Assembly (NCBI GenBank): GCA_011524975.1 | Contig: WTJD01000289.1 | Span: 1 to 52,098 of the forward strand | Direction of reading: 5' to 3' | DNA from: Lysobacterales bacterium | GTDB taxonomy: Bacteria > Pseudomonadota > Gammaproteobacteria > Xanthomonadales > SZUA-36 | DNA length: 52,098 nt | Shown here: one piece after another, positions 7,219-15,222 of the stretch | How positions within the stretch are numbered: position 1 is the first letter of the stretch | Layout: the number at the start of each line of letters is the position of its first letter | The notes under the pieces: generated by a model | Seen by the model: only the letters and a program-made list of their open reading frames with translations | Databases searched by the model: none | What the model was told of the DNA's origin: nothing | Made by a program: the position numbers and the translations under genes

Positions 7219-8475
7219 TTAGCCCAGCAGCACCAGCGACAGCGAGGGCACAAACGTGATGATCATCACCGAGATCATCAGGAACAGGAACCAGGGCAGG
7301 GTGGCGGTATACAGCGAAGTGATCGAGCGATCGAAGCGGTAACTGGCGATGAACAGGTTAAGGCCAACGGGCGGGGTAATGTAGCCCAGCTGCATGGTGG
7401 CCAGGAATACCATGCCCAGGTGTACCGGGTGGATGCCAAACTGTTGCGCGATCGGCAGGATCAGCGGCACCACCAGCACGATGGCGGAAAAAATATCGAG
7501 GATAGCGCCCAGGATCAGCAGGAAAACGAGCAGCAGCAACAGGAATCCGAGTTGGCTGTCGACGAACCCGCCGATCCAGCCCAGCAGCTTCTGGGGCACG
7601 CCCGCATCAATCATCAGGTTGGTCGATGCCAGCGAGACCCCCAGTATCATCAGAATGCCGCCCACCAGCACCATGGACTCACGCATGATGTTCGGCAGCT
7701 CCCTCCAGCGAACCTCCTTCAGTATCAGCACATCCACCACCAGCACATACAGGGCCGTGACGGCGGCAGCCTCGGATATGGCGAAGTAGCCGCTGTAAAT
7801 ACCGCCCAATACAACGACGGGCAGCGGAATTTCCCACCGGGCGGCGCGGGCGGCGGCAGCCACCTCGGCCCAGGAGAAATCACCCAGCGGAATTCTGATG
7901 GCGCGGTTTTTCCACACGCTGTACGCGGACAGAATGACCAGCATCAGGAAGCCCGGCAACAGCCCTGCCAGGAACAGGTCCTCGATCGACACTTCCGCCA
8001 CCACACCGTAGAGGATCAAAGGCAGCGAGGGCGCGAAGAGCAGCCCCAGGCTGCCGGCCGAGGTGATCAGGCCGAGGTTGAATTTTTCCGGGTAGCCCGC
8101 CTCCTTCATGGCGGGAAACAGCAGGGCGCCCAGGGCAATGATGGTGACCCCGGATGCGCCTGTGAACGCGGTGAAGAAAGCACAGGCAAACAGGCTGACA
8201 ATGGCCAGCCCCGCCGGCATCCAACCCATCAGCGCGCGGGTCATTCGGACCAGCCGGCCCGGGGCCCCGCTCTCGCTGAGCAGGTAACCGGCAAAAGTGA
8301 ACAGGGGAATGGCCAACAGAATCGGCATTTCCGCCAGGCCAAAAAACTCGATAGCGATGACCTGCAAGTCGATTTCCTGCTGCCAGAACCCGAACAGGGC
8401 ACTGGCTGCGATGATGGCAAAAAGGGGAGCGCCAAGCAGGGCCAGCAGAATCAGCAGTGGCGTCAACAGGGTCAT
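7219..8475 (-). CDS. dctM: TRAP transporter large permease (DctM/TatM type)
   Basis: At 418 residues from ATG 8475 this has the normal length of a DctM subunit, with about 12 hydrophobic segments. Landmarks are a start rich in small and leucine residues (LLTPLLILLALLGAPLFAII), FTAFTGASGVTIIALGALLFPAM and the C-terminal MQLGYITPPVGLNLF. It couples solute uptake to the ion gradient. Its ATG overlaps the stop of the small permease gene by four bases (ATGA), so translation is coupled. The solute is probably an organic acid or hydrophobic ligand, judged only from TatT/TatP relatives. Confidence 0.93.
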   Translation of the reverse strand: MTLLTPLLILLALLGAPLFAIIAASALFGFWQQEIDLQVIAIEFFGLAEMPILLAIPLFTFAGYLLSESGAPGRLVRMTRALMGWMPAGLAIVSLFACAFFTAFTGASGVTIIALGALLFPAMKEAGYPEKFNLGLITSAGSLGLLFAPSLPLILYGVVAEVSIEDLFLAGLLPGFLMLVILSAYSVWKNRAIRIPLGDFSWAEVAAAARAARWEIPLPVVVLGGIYSGYFAISEAAAVTALYVLVVDVLILKEVRWRELPNIMRESMVLVGGILMILGVSLASTNLMIDAGVPQKLLGWIGGFVDSQLGFLLLLLVFLLILGAILDIFSAIVLVVPLILPIAQQFGIHPVHLGMVFLATMQLGYITPPVGLNLFIASYRFDRSITSLYTATLPWFLFLMISVMIITFVPSLSLVLLG

Positions 8476-8981
8476 GGGCGCGCTTGCGGCCTGAGTGCCG
8501 CCATCATTTCGCGCACGGCCAGGATGCTGTAGCGCCACGCGATCAGGGCGAAACCCAGGGGCATGACCGCTTGCAGTGGCCAGGCAGGCACGCCGCCCAG
8601 CAGGGTGTCTCCGAATTCACGCGAAGTCAGGACGAAGGCCAGGCTAAACCATGCTATGAGCGCGCAGACCGCGGCGGTAAACAGGTGGGTGAGCATCTTG
8701 ACAGCATGTTGGCCACGCGCGGGCAGAAAACGGTCCAGCAAGGACAGGCTGATGTGCCGATCCATGCGGCTGGCGGCCACGCCGCCCGCTACGGCAAGCC
8801 ACAGCACCAGGAGCCGCAGCAGCTCATCGGTCCAGATAAAACCGAGGTCGAAGACATTGCGCAGGATGATCTGACCGGCCGCCAGCAGAATCATGCCGAC
8901 CAGCAAGACGACCATGATGGCGTCTTCCAGCGTCTTGCCGATACGCTCCAGCGCGTTAAGCGGTGGGTCCTGCTCTGTCAC
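8472..8981 (-). CDS. dctQ: TRAP transporter small permease (DctQ/TatQ type)
   Basis: The 169-residue protein has four transmembrane helices (first one IMVVLLVGMILLAAGQIILR near 22-41) and the DctQ hallmark FIWTDELLRLLVLWLAVAGG. I place the start at GTG 8981-8979, which overlaps the P-subunit stop as GTGA. An upstream Met at 9098 would run 117 bases into that gene. DctQ joins DctM in the membrane complex. Confidence 0.9.
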   Translation of the reverse strand: MTEQDPPLNALERIGKTLEDAIMVVLLVGMILLAAGQIILRNVFDLGFIWTDELLRLLVLWLAVAGGVAASRMDRHISLSLLDRFLPARGQHAVKMLTHLFTAAVCALIAWFSLAFVLTSREFGDTLLGGVPAWPLQAVMPLGFALIAWRYSILAVREMMAALRPQARP

Positions 8982-9985
8982 TGGCCCTGTCCGGCCCGGT
9001 AAGCCGCCAGGTGGGAAAGCATCTCGTCCATGGCCTGCTGCGAGACCTTGCCGCTGGTCGCCAGCTCCCTGTTCGAGGCCTGCAGGCGATCGCGCCACTT
9101 GCCCGGCTCGGCGCTATCGACGGGAACCCGCTCCAGCCCGGCATCCTGCAGGGCCTGCAAGGCCGCTTCGTGGTCGCTGATGCTGGCTTTGTCCAGCCGA
9201 TCGTATGCGGCCTCCATGACCTCGCGTACAATGGCCTGGTCAGGTTCGCTGAGGCGGGAGAAGAACTTCTCCTCGATAATGAGCGCGCCGTAGATATAGG
9301 CCAGCGGCATGTCGGTGACGTATTTGAGCCGGGTGTGCAGCTGCAGGACGATCGCGACCATGGGCGGGATACTGACGCTGTCTAACAGTTCGGTCTGCAA
9401 GCCGGTCAGCACATCGGTGAGGGGCATCGAAACCGGAGAAATGCCCAGCGATTTGAACGAACCGTAGATCATCTCGTTGCCTTCCTGCACCCAGGTTTTC
9501 TGGCCGCGCATGTCCTCCAGGGACGCGATCGGCTCGTTGGACAGCATGTACCCGAATCCGCCTCCGGCAAAACCGAAATTCACCTTGCCGGCCTCTTCCA
9601 GCGCCTGGCGCAGCTGGTCATCCATTCGGCTTCGAACGTAACTAACCTCTTCCTGGCCGTTGAATGTCATCGGCAGGGAATAGATTTCCGCCTCACGGGC
9701 GTAATCACCCAGCTCCCCGGAGCTGAACGTTGCGCCGTGCAGCTGACCGATGCGCATCTTGCGCATGACCTGGCTGTCGTTACCCTGGACGCCGCCGCCG
9801 TAGAACCTGAACTTCACCCTGTCCTCTGTCCTCCGCGTAATCTCTGCCGCGGCCTTGCGCATCTCGACCATCCAGACAGAGCCTTCCGGGGCGACGGAGG
9901 CAATTTTCAGCGTTTGGGCCTGTGCCACATGCCCGGATGTGAAGATCAGGAGCGCGAGCAGCGCCAGTTTTGTCAGGTTTGTCAT
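8978..9985 (-). CDS. dctP: TRAP transporter solute-binding protein (DctP/TatP type)
   Basis: A 23-residue signal peptide (MTNLTKLALLALLIFTSGHVAQA) precedes a 312-residue TRAP binding protein. Typical features are TLKIASVAPEGSVWMVEM at the mature N-terminus, FRFYGGGVQGNDSQVMRKMR and the GFGYMLSNEPIASLEDMRG hinge. The canonical arginine that binds carboxylates in DctP is not evident to me by eye. The neighbouring TatT lipoprotein indicates the TatP class described in Treponema, where the ligand is thought to be hydrophobic. It lies 15 bases after tatT. Confidence 0.92.
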   Translation of the reverse strand: MTNLTKLALLALLIFTSGHVAQAQTLKIASVAPEGSVWMVEMRKAAAEITRRTEDRVKFRFYGGGVQGNDSQVMRKMRIGQLHGATFSSGELGDYAREAEIYSLPMTFNGQEEVSYVRSRMDDQLRQALEEAGKVNFGFAGGGFGYMLSNEPIASLEDMRGQKTWVQEGNEMIYGSFKSLGISPVSMPLTDVLTGLQTELLDSVSIPPMVAIVLQLHTRLKYVTDMPLAYIYGALIIEEKFFSRLSEPDQAIVREVMEAAYDRLDKASISDHEAALQALQDAGLERVPVDSAEPGKWRDRLQASNRELATSGKVSQQAMDEMLSHLAAYRAGQGQ

Positions 9986-10000
9986 TGATCAGTGGATCCG

Positions 10001-10870
10001 TCAGAAATAATCGTCGGCCGATGCCAGCAGGAGGCGCGCCTCGCGCTGAGCCAGGGTGTTGAACAGGGTCAGGCCCGGGTGCTCGGGGTTCGCTTCCAGA
10101 ACACCCATGAGCAGAGAGTCGTGCAGTTCGCGATCATACAGCGTCCTGGCGTAATAGCGTGCAAAATCAACCTGCACGCTCAGGTTCCTGCCATGGGTCA
10201 ATTCAATGGCGCGTTCGTAATGAGCCCGCCCCTGGTCGAATTGCCCCCCGAGCGCCGGCGGCCTGATCGTGCTGAGAATCGCCAGGTAATGTTCACGGTC
10301 CGCGGGCCGCCAGCCCGCATCCAGCTGCCCGACGCGTAAGAGCGTCGACTGCGCTTTGGGCAGGTCCGCCAGCGCTGACCAGTCGGATTGATGAGCCTGT
10401 ATGTAGGCCAGCCAGGCCAGGCCGAGGGTGAACAGGGATGGCGCTTCACGGGGCCTTACCGCCTCGAGACCGGCCTCGAATGCTTCGTAGGGCTGTTCCC
10501 ACAGCGAGCAGGTATCGGCATTGACGGCACACATCGCCTGTCGAGCGTATTTGAGCGAGCGCCGTGTCAAACGCCTGGATCTTTCCTCGTCGTCCACAAA
10601 GACAATGCCATAAGCGGCATACAATTCGGCGGCGGCCCTGAGCATGGCCTCGTCCTCGGGGGCGCCTTCGACGAACGAGTCCATCATGAGCAGATAGGCC
10701 GGCGCTCCATCGCGGACCGTCTCAGGGTCGTCCTGGTTGAGGATGGCTGCGCTGAGGTTCTCCGCCATGCCATTGGTCGCGCTGGATACCACGCTGGCGC
10801 AGCCGGCGAGGCAGGAAAAGAACGCCATAACAAGAAACGTCAGTATGGTTTGGGTCTGAGCTGGTTTCAC
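10001..10870 (-). CDS. TatT-like TRAP-associated TPR lipoprotein
   Basis: The protein has about 289 residues with a lipoprotein signal (FLVMAFFSCLAGC; lipobox L-A-G-C, then ASV). The body matches the TRAP T-component: APAYLLMMDSFVEGAPEDEAMLRAAAELYAAYG, then helix pairs resembling cryptic TPRs, and the late HYERAIELTHGRNLSVQVDFARYYA. TatT forms a trimer with tunnels and docks TatP proteins, which makes this a TPAT system. I place the start at GTG 10870 because it gives a compact 24-residue signal; GTG 10891, seven codons upstream, is the alternative. Confidence 0.85.
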   Translation of the reverse strand: MKPAQTQTILTFLVMAFFSCLAGCASVVSSATNGMAENLSAAILNQDDPETVRDGAPAYLLMMDSFVEGAPEDEAMLRAAAELYAAYGIVFVDDEERSRRLTRRSLKYARQAMCAVNADTCSLWEQPYEAFEAGLEAVRPREAPSLFTLGLAWLAYIQAHQSDWSALADLPKAQSTLLRVGQLDAGWRPADREHYLAILSTIRPPALGGQFDQGRAHYERAIELTHGRNLSVQVDFARYYARTLYDRELHDSLLMGVLEANPEHPGLTLFNTLAQREARLLLASADDYF

Positions 10871-10909
10871 TTGGGTATCCACATTGAACACGGGCTGGAT
10901 TATAGCTTG

Positions 10910-10915
10910 TACAAT
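10910..10915 (+). promoter_or_regulatory. Possible -10 box for the acyl-CoA dehydrogenase gene
   Basis: TACAAT at 10910-10915 lies 33 bases upstream of the ATG at 10948. I see no good -35 at 16-18 bases, so this is a weak call. Confidence 0.25.
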
Positions 10916-10947
10916 GGTCGTTTTTCTGACGGCTTTCTGGTCTACCG

Positions 10948-12111
10948 ATGAAACAACTGAATACTCTGGATCTGTTCGATATCCGGTCTCAACTCAACGA
11001 GGAGGAGACCCTCGTGCAGGACACCGTGGCCCGGTTCGTCGACGAGCGTGTTTTGCCGATCATATCGGATTGTTTCGAGCATGCCCGTTTTCCGGCAGAG
11101 TTGGTGCCTGATATTGCGGGGATGGGCCTGCTTGGGAGTTCCATCGAGGGTTATGGCTGCGCGGGTTTGAACGCCATCTGCTATGGCCTGATCTGCCAGG
11201 AGCTGGAGCGGGGTGACAGCGGTCTGCGCAGCTTCGTTTCGGTACAGTCCAGCCTCGTGATGTTTCCGATCCACGCCTATGGCTCGGATGAACAAAAAGA
11301 CCACTGGCTTCCCCGGCTCGCCCGCGGAGAGGCGATCGGCTGTTTTGGGTTGACCGAGCCGCATGGTGGGTCGGATCCCTCCAATATGAAAACGCACGCG
11401 CGGCGAGATGGTGATGACTGGGTCATCAATGGGTCCAAAATGTGGATCACCAACGGCGCCATTGCGGACGTGGCTGTGGTCTGGGCGATGACGGACGAAG
11501 GCGTGCGCGGTTTTCTGGTCGAGAAGGGCACGCCTGGCTTCGACGCCCCGGAGATCGAGCACAAGTTTTCGTTACGGGCATCGGTGACATCATCGCTGTT
11601 TTTCGATAACGTTCGCGTCCCTGCCAGCGCCATGTTGCCCGGTGTGCGGGGGCTCAAGGGCCCGCTGAGTTGCCTGACCCAGGCCCGGTACGGCATCTCA
11701 TGGGGCGCCATTGGCCCGGCGCAGGCCTGCCTGGCGGAGCTGCTTTCCTATACAGAAACCCGAACCTTGTTCGGACGTGCCCTGCACGATACGCAGGCTG
11801 TTCAGATTCGACTGGCGGACATGGCGCGTCGCATCAGCACCGCGCAACTTCTGAGCCTGCAACTCGGCCGACTCAAGGATCGGGGCGAGCTGCACCCCAC
11901 TCAGGTCTCTTTAGCGAAGTGGAACAATGTGCGCATGGCGCTGGATATCGCGCGCGAATGTCGGGATCTTCTGGGTGGCGCCGGGATCAGCGTTGAATAC
12001 TCGCCCATCCGGCACATGCTGAACCTGGAAAGCGTGATTACCTACGAGGGTACGGAGACCGTTCACCAACTGGTGGTTGGCAAAGAGCTCACGGGCGTAT
12101 CCGCCTTCTGA
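10948..12111 (+). CDS. gcdH: Acyl-CoA dehydrogenase, glutaryl-CoA dehydrogenase-like
   Basis: This 387-residue flavoprotein has the full acyl-CoA dehydrogenase fold. The FAD/substrate signature is GCFGLTEPHGGSDPSNMKT near 130, followed by KMWITNGAIADVAVVWA. The C-terminal segment ITYEGTETVHQLVVGKELTG carries the catalytic glutamate in the YEGT context used by glutaryl-CoA dehydrogenases. It probably oxidises and decarboxylates glutaryl-CoA to crotonyl-CoA in lysine/tryptophan breakdown. No lysine-degradation genes adjoin it, so substrate is assigned on sequence alone. It ends two bases before the convergent kinase-like gene. Confidence 0.85.
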   Translation: MKQLNTLDLFDIRSQLNEEETLVQDTVARFVDERVLPIISDCFEHARFPAELVPDIAGMGLLGSSIEGYGCAGLNAICYGLICQELERGDSGLRSFVSVQSSLVMFPIHAYGSDEQKDHWLPRLARGEAIGCFGLTEPHGGSDPSNMKTHARRDGDDWVINGSKMWITNGAIADVAVVWAMTDEGVRGFLVEKGTPGFDAPEIEHKFSLRASVTSSLFFDNVRVPASAMLPGVRGLKGPLSCLTQARYGISWGAIGPAQACLAELLSYTETRTLFGRALHDTQAVQIRLADMARRISTAQLLSLQLGRLKDRGELHPTQVSLAKWNNVRMALDIARECRDLLGGAGISVEYSPIRHMLNLESVITYEGTETVHQLVVGKELTGVSAF

Positions 12112-12112
12112 C

Positions 12113-12763
12113 TCAGTGCTCCTGTTCCTGGAGCTTGGTGGAATATCTGCTCCATTCGCGCGCCAGTTCAAAGCCCGGCTGCACTTCTTTTTTAAACAGG
12201 CCCATGAAGGATTTTCCTGAAGATTGCTCCCGGATGGGCTCGTTGAAGTCGTGTATCACAGGTAGCCAGCGCCCTGATTGCTGCCGGACCAGCACGTTCC
12301 GGTAGTCAAGATCAAGCGATGTCAATCCGGCTTGTTCGCCGACCCGGGCGATAAGCTCACCCGCTTCGAGGACGGAGGTCGGGAGTCGTCCCAAGTCGTT
12401 GGCCAGCTCCGTGAGCGGCTTGCCTTCGATCAGTTCCTGGATGAAGCAAACGGATTGTTTGCCGTCATGGCCAAGCACCATGATGGGCTTGGCGCTGAAT
12501 GGCAACAGCTCCGGAACCTTACGGAATTTGCGGTTCTGTGACATTTCGAATACCGCGATATTGACGTTGTGTTTCTTGCGGTACGCGCTCACGGCCTCAG
12601 GCCGATAGACTTTGAGCGCCACTTTTTCTCCGCGGTACTCGGCCTTGAAAATGATGGACCGGCTGCCGCGCCCGATCACTTCGAGTAGGGTCACATTGTC
12701 AGGCAGGTTCACGCCGCCAAGCTCATTCACTGCGGCTTCAACTTCTGGTGTGTAATCGCTCAT
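12113..12763 (-). CDS. Small kinase-fold protein (RIO/Kdo-kinase-like)
   Basis: The 216-residue protein holds a minimal kinase fold. It shows a glycine loop (IGRGSRSIIFKA, residues 30-41), the ATP lysine (VALKVY, K51), a catalytic-loop equivalent LDLDYRNVLV with D151 and N156, and a metal site HDFN at 171-174 where kinases usually have DFG. It lacks the large C-lobe of Ser/Thr kinases, so it resembles RIO or lipopolysaccharide Kdo kinases. ATG 12763 was chosen over TTG 12769 because AAGGA lies six bases upstream. Substrate unknown. Confidence 0.7.
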   Translation of the reverse strand: MSDYTPEVEAAVNELGGVNLPDNVTLLEVIGRGSRSIIFKAEYRGEKVALKVYRPEAVSAYRKKHNVNIAVFEMSQNRKFRKVPELLPFSAKPIMVLGHDGKQSVCFIQELIEGKPLTELANDLGRLPTSVLEAGELIARVGEQAGLTSLDLDYRNVLVRQQSGRWLPVIHDFNEPIREQSSGKSFMGLFKKEVQPGFELAREWSRYSTKLQEQEH

Positions 12764-12777
12764 GTTCAATCCTTTGG

Positions 12778-12796
12778 AAAACCCCCTCTCCAGGGG
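12778..12796 (-). terminator. Possible weak terminator after the rnf/fnr operon
   Basis: On the minus strand CCCCT-GGAG-AGGGG (12796-12783) is followed by G and TTTT (12781-12778). It sits between the fnr stop and the kinase-like gene. The stem has only five pairs, so it may attenuate rather than end transcription. Confidence 0.35.
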
Positions 12797-12939
12797 AGCA
12801 GGATAAATCAGGCGAAACCGGAGGGCCAGATGCAGATCAATGAAACGCAGCCCGCGATCGTGTTTCCTGGCCGCCGCTCCCGCATTGGGAGCCGGGCCCT
12901 GTCGTTGATCATCGGTCCCTGATCGCCGCGATCAAAGGC

Positions 12940-13800
12940 TCAATAAATGAGTTCTACCCAGCGGTCCTCTGCGATCAGTCCGGCCTTTTTCTGCTCCCAG
13001 GCGTCGGTCGACCCCGTCAAAGCGCCAAAAAGCGCATCCAGGGAGTCCCGGATGCGCTTCTGGCCCGCTACATACACATAGGTGCTTTCCTGACCCAGCA
13101 GCTCTGCGATTTCCTCCGCGCGGTCCTCGATGGCGTAGTCCCAGGCAATGGGGTCTGCCCATTCCGGCCTTGGGCTCAGGGCCTTAAAGGCCTCGAAGGT
13201 GTCTTCATCGTAATAATTCGTGAAGTCGTCACGCTGCTTGTTCATGTACAGCAACTCCAGGCCCGACTGGGCGCCCATGAGCAGCCATATCTTCCCTCTC
13301 CACTCCGGCACGTTGCGATGTATATGTTTGACGAAAGCCCTGAAAGGGGCGATGCCGGTACCCATTCCTATCAGAACCAGGTTGGCATGTTTGTCTTCCG
13401 GCACGGTCCAGGGAATACCGAACGGACCGGTGATGGTGACCTCATCGCCCGGCTTCCGGTCGCACAGGAAGTTGGAATTGACGCCGATGTACTCTTCGCC
13501 GCTGTATTCGTCGATATAGCTGCAGCGTCGCACCACGATGGTAATTTCGGGTCTGTCATCGGGCTGGGTTTCAGGCGTGTCCGCGACGGTATACAGGCGA
13601 TGATGCAGGGGCTTGCCGAAGGCCGGCTCACCCTCCACCAGCACGCCGATGCTTTGGCCGACCTCGAAGCTGAAGCCGGGCTTGTCGACTTCCATGACCA
13701 GTTCACGGACTTCGACCTCCGCGCCCTCCTCGGTGATGGGTTCGGTCTTCAGTACCGTTGCCGTGTATCGGGGTTCCTTGGGATAGTCTTCAAGGCGCAT
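12940..13800 (-). CDS. fpr: Ferredoxin-NADP(+) reductase, plant-type fold
   Basis: This 286-residue protein has an FAD domain with HHRLYTVAD (the RxYS/T FAD-binding motif) and an NADP domain with GPFGIPW, LIGMGTGIAPFRAFV and YVYVAGQKRIRDSL. The chain ends in VELIY; a C-terminal aromatic stacked on FAD is standard in plant-type FNRs. It would move electrons between ferredoxin and NADP. It is the last gene of the rnf-por cluster, 11 bases after the 64-residue membrane protein, with AGGAGAG before its ATG. The context suggests it draws NADPH from the ferredoxin pool filled by PFOR and OGOR. Confidence 0.88.
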   Translation of the reverse strand: MRLEDYPKEPRYTATVLKTEPITEEGAEVEVRELVMEVDKPGFSFEVGQSIGVLVEGEPAFGKPLHHRLYTVADTPETQPDDRPEITIVVRRCSYIDEYSGEEYIGVNSNFLCDRKPGDEVTITGPFGIPWTVPEDKHANLVLIGMGTGIAPFRAFVKHIHRNVPEWRGKIWLLMGAQSGLELLYMNKQRDDFTNYYDEDTFEAFKALSPRPEWADPIAWDYAIEDRAEEIAELLGQESTYVYVAGQKRIRDSLDALFGALTGSTDAWEQKKAGLIAEDRWVELIY

Positions 13801-13811
13801 GACACGCTCTC

Positions 13812-14006
13812 CTATTCAAATTCGTTGGTCTCGTTCAATTCCTGCGCCGCCGCCTTGCCATGCTGATGACAGGTGCCGTCGCATTCATGGGCACGAAAGC
13901 CGTTGTTCATTCGGAAACGGAAGATGGCCTGGCTGGACAGCATTCGCAGCGAGATCATCAGCGCAATCAGGGCCATGGCGATGAATATGTGGATCAACCA
14001 GTGCAT
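13812..14006 (-). CDS. 64-residue Cys/His membrane protein coupled to rnfA
   Basis: The ATG (14006-14004) shares its first base with the rnfA stop (TGATG), so translation is coupled. Residues 1-21 form one transmembrane helix (MHWLIHIFIAMALIALMIS). A basic stretch follows (RFRMNNGFRAH), then a compact metal-ligand cluster at residues 40-49 (HECDGTCHQH) and an acidic tail. I do not recognise the family. NqrM, a small single-helix protein with Cys residues that supplies iron to the NqrD/NqrE site, is a functional analogue to consider, since RnfA and RnfE are their homologues. That role is inference; the sequence pattern differs from NqrM. Confidence 0.75.
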   Translation of the reverse strand: MHWLIHIFIAMALIALMISLRMLSSQAIFRFRMNNGFRAHECDGTCHQHGKAAAQELNETNEFE

Positions 14007-14584
14007 CAGCCCAGCCCCGCGAAGCCCATGAAAGCCATGGACAGCACACCGGCCACCACCAGCGCGGCGGCTGTGCCCCGCACCAGTTGCGGCACATTGG
14101 CGAGATCGAGCTTTTCCCTGACCCCCGCCATCAGCACCAGTGCCAGGGCGAAGCCAGCCCCCGCGCCCAGGGCGTACACAAAGGCCTGGCTGAAGCTGTA
14201 ACCCTTGTTGGTCTGGAACAGCGCCAGGCCGAAAATCGCGCAGTTGGTGGTGATGAGCGGCAGGAAGATGCCCAGCGCCTGGTAGGTCGGCGGGCTGAGT
14301 TTCTTCAGCAGCATCTCGACCAGCTGCACGGTGGAGGAAATCACCAGGATGTAAGAAATAATCCTCAAATACGGCGCGCCGATGATGTCCAGGATGATGT
14401 TGATGACAAAAGCGCAGACGGAAGCAACCAGCATCACGAAGCTGGCCGCGGCGCCCATTTTCCAGGCCGTTCCGATCTTGGAGGACACCCCGAAAAACGG
14501 GCAGATGCCGAGGAAGTAGGCCAGCACGAAGTTGTTGATCAACGACGAGTTGAGGAAGATGGACCAGTAGGAAACGTCTTTCAT
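14006..14584 (-). CDS. rnfA: RnfA, ion-translocating Rnf complex membrane subunit
   Basis: The protein has 192 residues and six helices. Hallmarks are NSSLINNFVLAYFLGICPFFGVS with the cysteine that shares an iron with RnfE, and LPLITTNCAIFGLAL in the inverted half. It is homologous to NqrE. The ATG at 14584 overlaps the rnfE stop (ATGA). An upstream Met at 14656 lies inside rnfE and is not used. It is part of the Rnf complex that couples ferredoxin oxidation and NAD reduction to ion pumping. Confidence 0.95.
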   Translation of the reverse strand: MKDVSYWSIFLNSSLINNFVLAYFLGICPFFGVSSKIGTAWKMGAAASFVMLVASVCAFVINIILDIIGAPYLRIISYILVISSTVQLVEMLLKKLSPPTYQALGIFLPLITTNCAIFGLALFQTNKGYSFSQAFVYALGAGAGFALALVLMAGVREKLDLANVPQLVRGTAAALVVAGVLSMAFMGFAGLG

Positions 14585-15222
14585 GACTCTGCCTCCGCGG
14601 CACGCCTGGCGGCATCGTCTTCTTTCTGGCGCAGCCAGTTCACGATCAGCAACCATCCCGCCATGGCCAGGAAGCCGCCACTGGGCAGCACCATGATGGT
14701 CCAGGTCTGGAAGCCGTCGGGGAACATGGAGACGCCGAACAATGTGCCGGAACCCAGTACTTCACGAACGATGCCGATAAACAGCAGGGCGAAGGTAAAA
14801 CCCACACCCATACCGAGCCCGTCCAGCATGGCCCGTCCCGGCTTGTTCTTGGAGGCAAACGCCTCTGAACGCCCGAGAATCAGGCAATTCACTACGATCA
14901 GGGCGATAAAGGCCCCCAGTGCCCGGTGCAGCTCAATACTGAGCGCCATGATGATGTAATCGACACAGGTCACGAAGGTCGCGATGATGCAGATATAGCT
15001 GACGATCCGCGCTTCCTTGGGGATGAATTTCCGCAACAGCGAGACGGAGAGTCCGGCCATGACAAGAACGAAGGTCGTCGCCGCACCCATGGCCAGGGCA
15101 TTAATGGCTGTGTTCGATACGGCCAGCGCGGGGCACATGCCCAGCACCTGGATGAATACCGGGTTGTCGCGCCACAGGCCCTTGACGAATTCATCCGTAG
15201 GGCTGACAGGTTTCAACGCCAC
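14581..15222 (-). CDS. rnfE: RnfE, Rnf complex membrane subunit
   Basis: This 213-residue protein has six predicted helices and the RnfE/NqrD hallmarks: NPVFIQVLGMCPALAVSNTAINALAMG and IALIVVNCLILGRSEAFA, each with the conserved cysteine for the shared Fe site. Translation starts at GTG 15222, which overlaps the rnfG stop by one base. It pairs with RnfA as a pseudo-symmetric unit. Confidence 0.95.
   Translation of the reverse strand: MALKPVSPTDEFVKGLWRDNPVFIQVLGMCPALAVSNTAINALAMGAATTFVLVMAGLSVSLLRKFIPKEARIVSYICIIATFVTCVDYIIMALSIELHRALGAFIALIVVNCLILGRSEAFASKNKPGRAMLDGLGMGVGFTFALLFIGIVREVLGSGTLFGVSMFPDGFQTWTIMVLPSGGFLAMAGWLLIVNWLRQKEDDAARRAAEAES

Noticed and set aside
7111-8532. 473-residue plus-strand open frame rich in Gln and His
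   Set aside because: Antisense shadow of the TRAP large permease, whose homology and overlaps are unambiguous.
12920-12934. TGATCG-CCG-CGATCA hairpin after fnr as a terminator
   Set aside because: No T-run follows on the minus strand; the CCCCT/AGGGG hairpin at 12778-12796 is the better, though weak, candidate.
14007-14615. N-terminal part of a 267-residue minus-strand frame that ends in the small Cys/His protein
   Set aside because: It is rnfA read in the wrong frame. Only the last 64 codons (13812-14006) have their own coupled ATG and a membrane segment.
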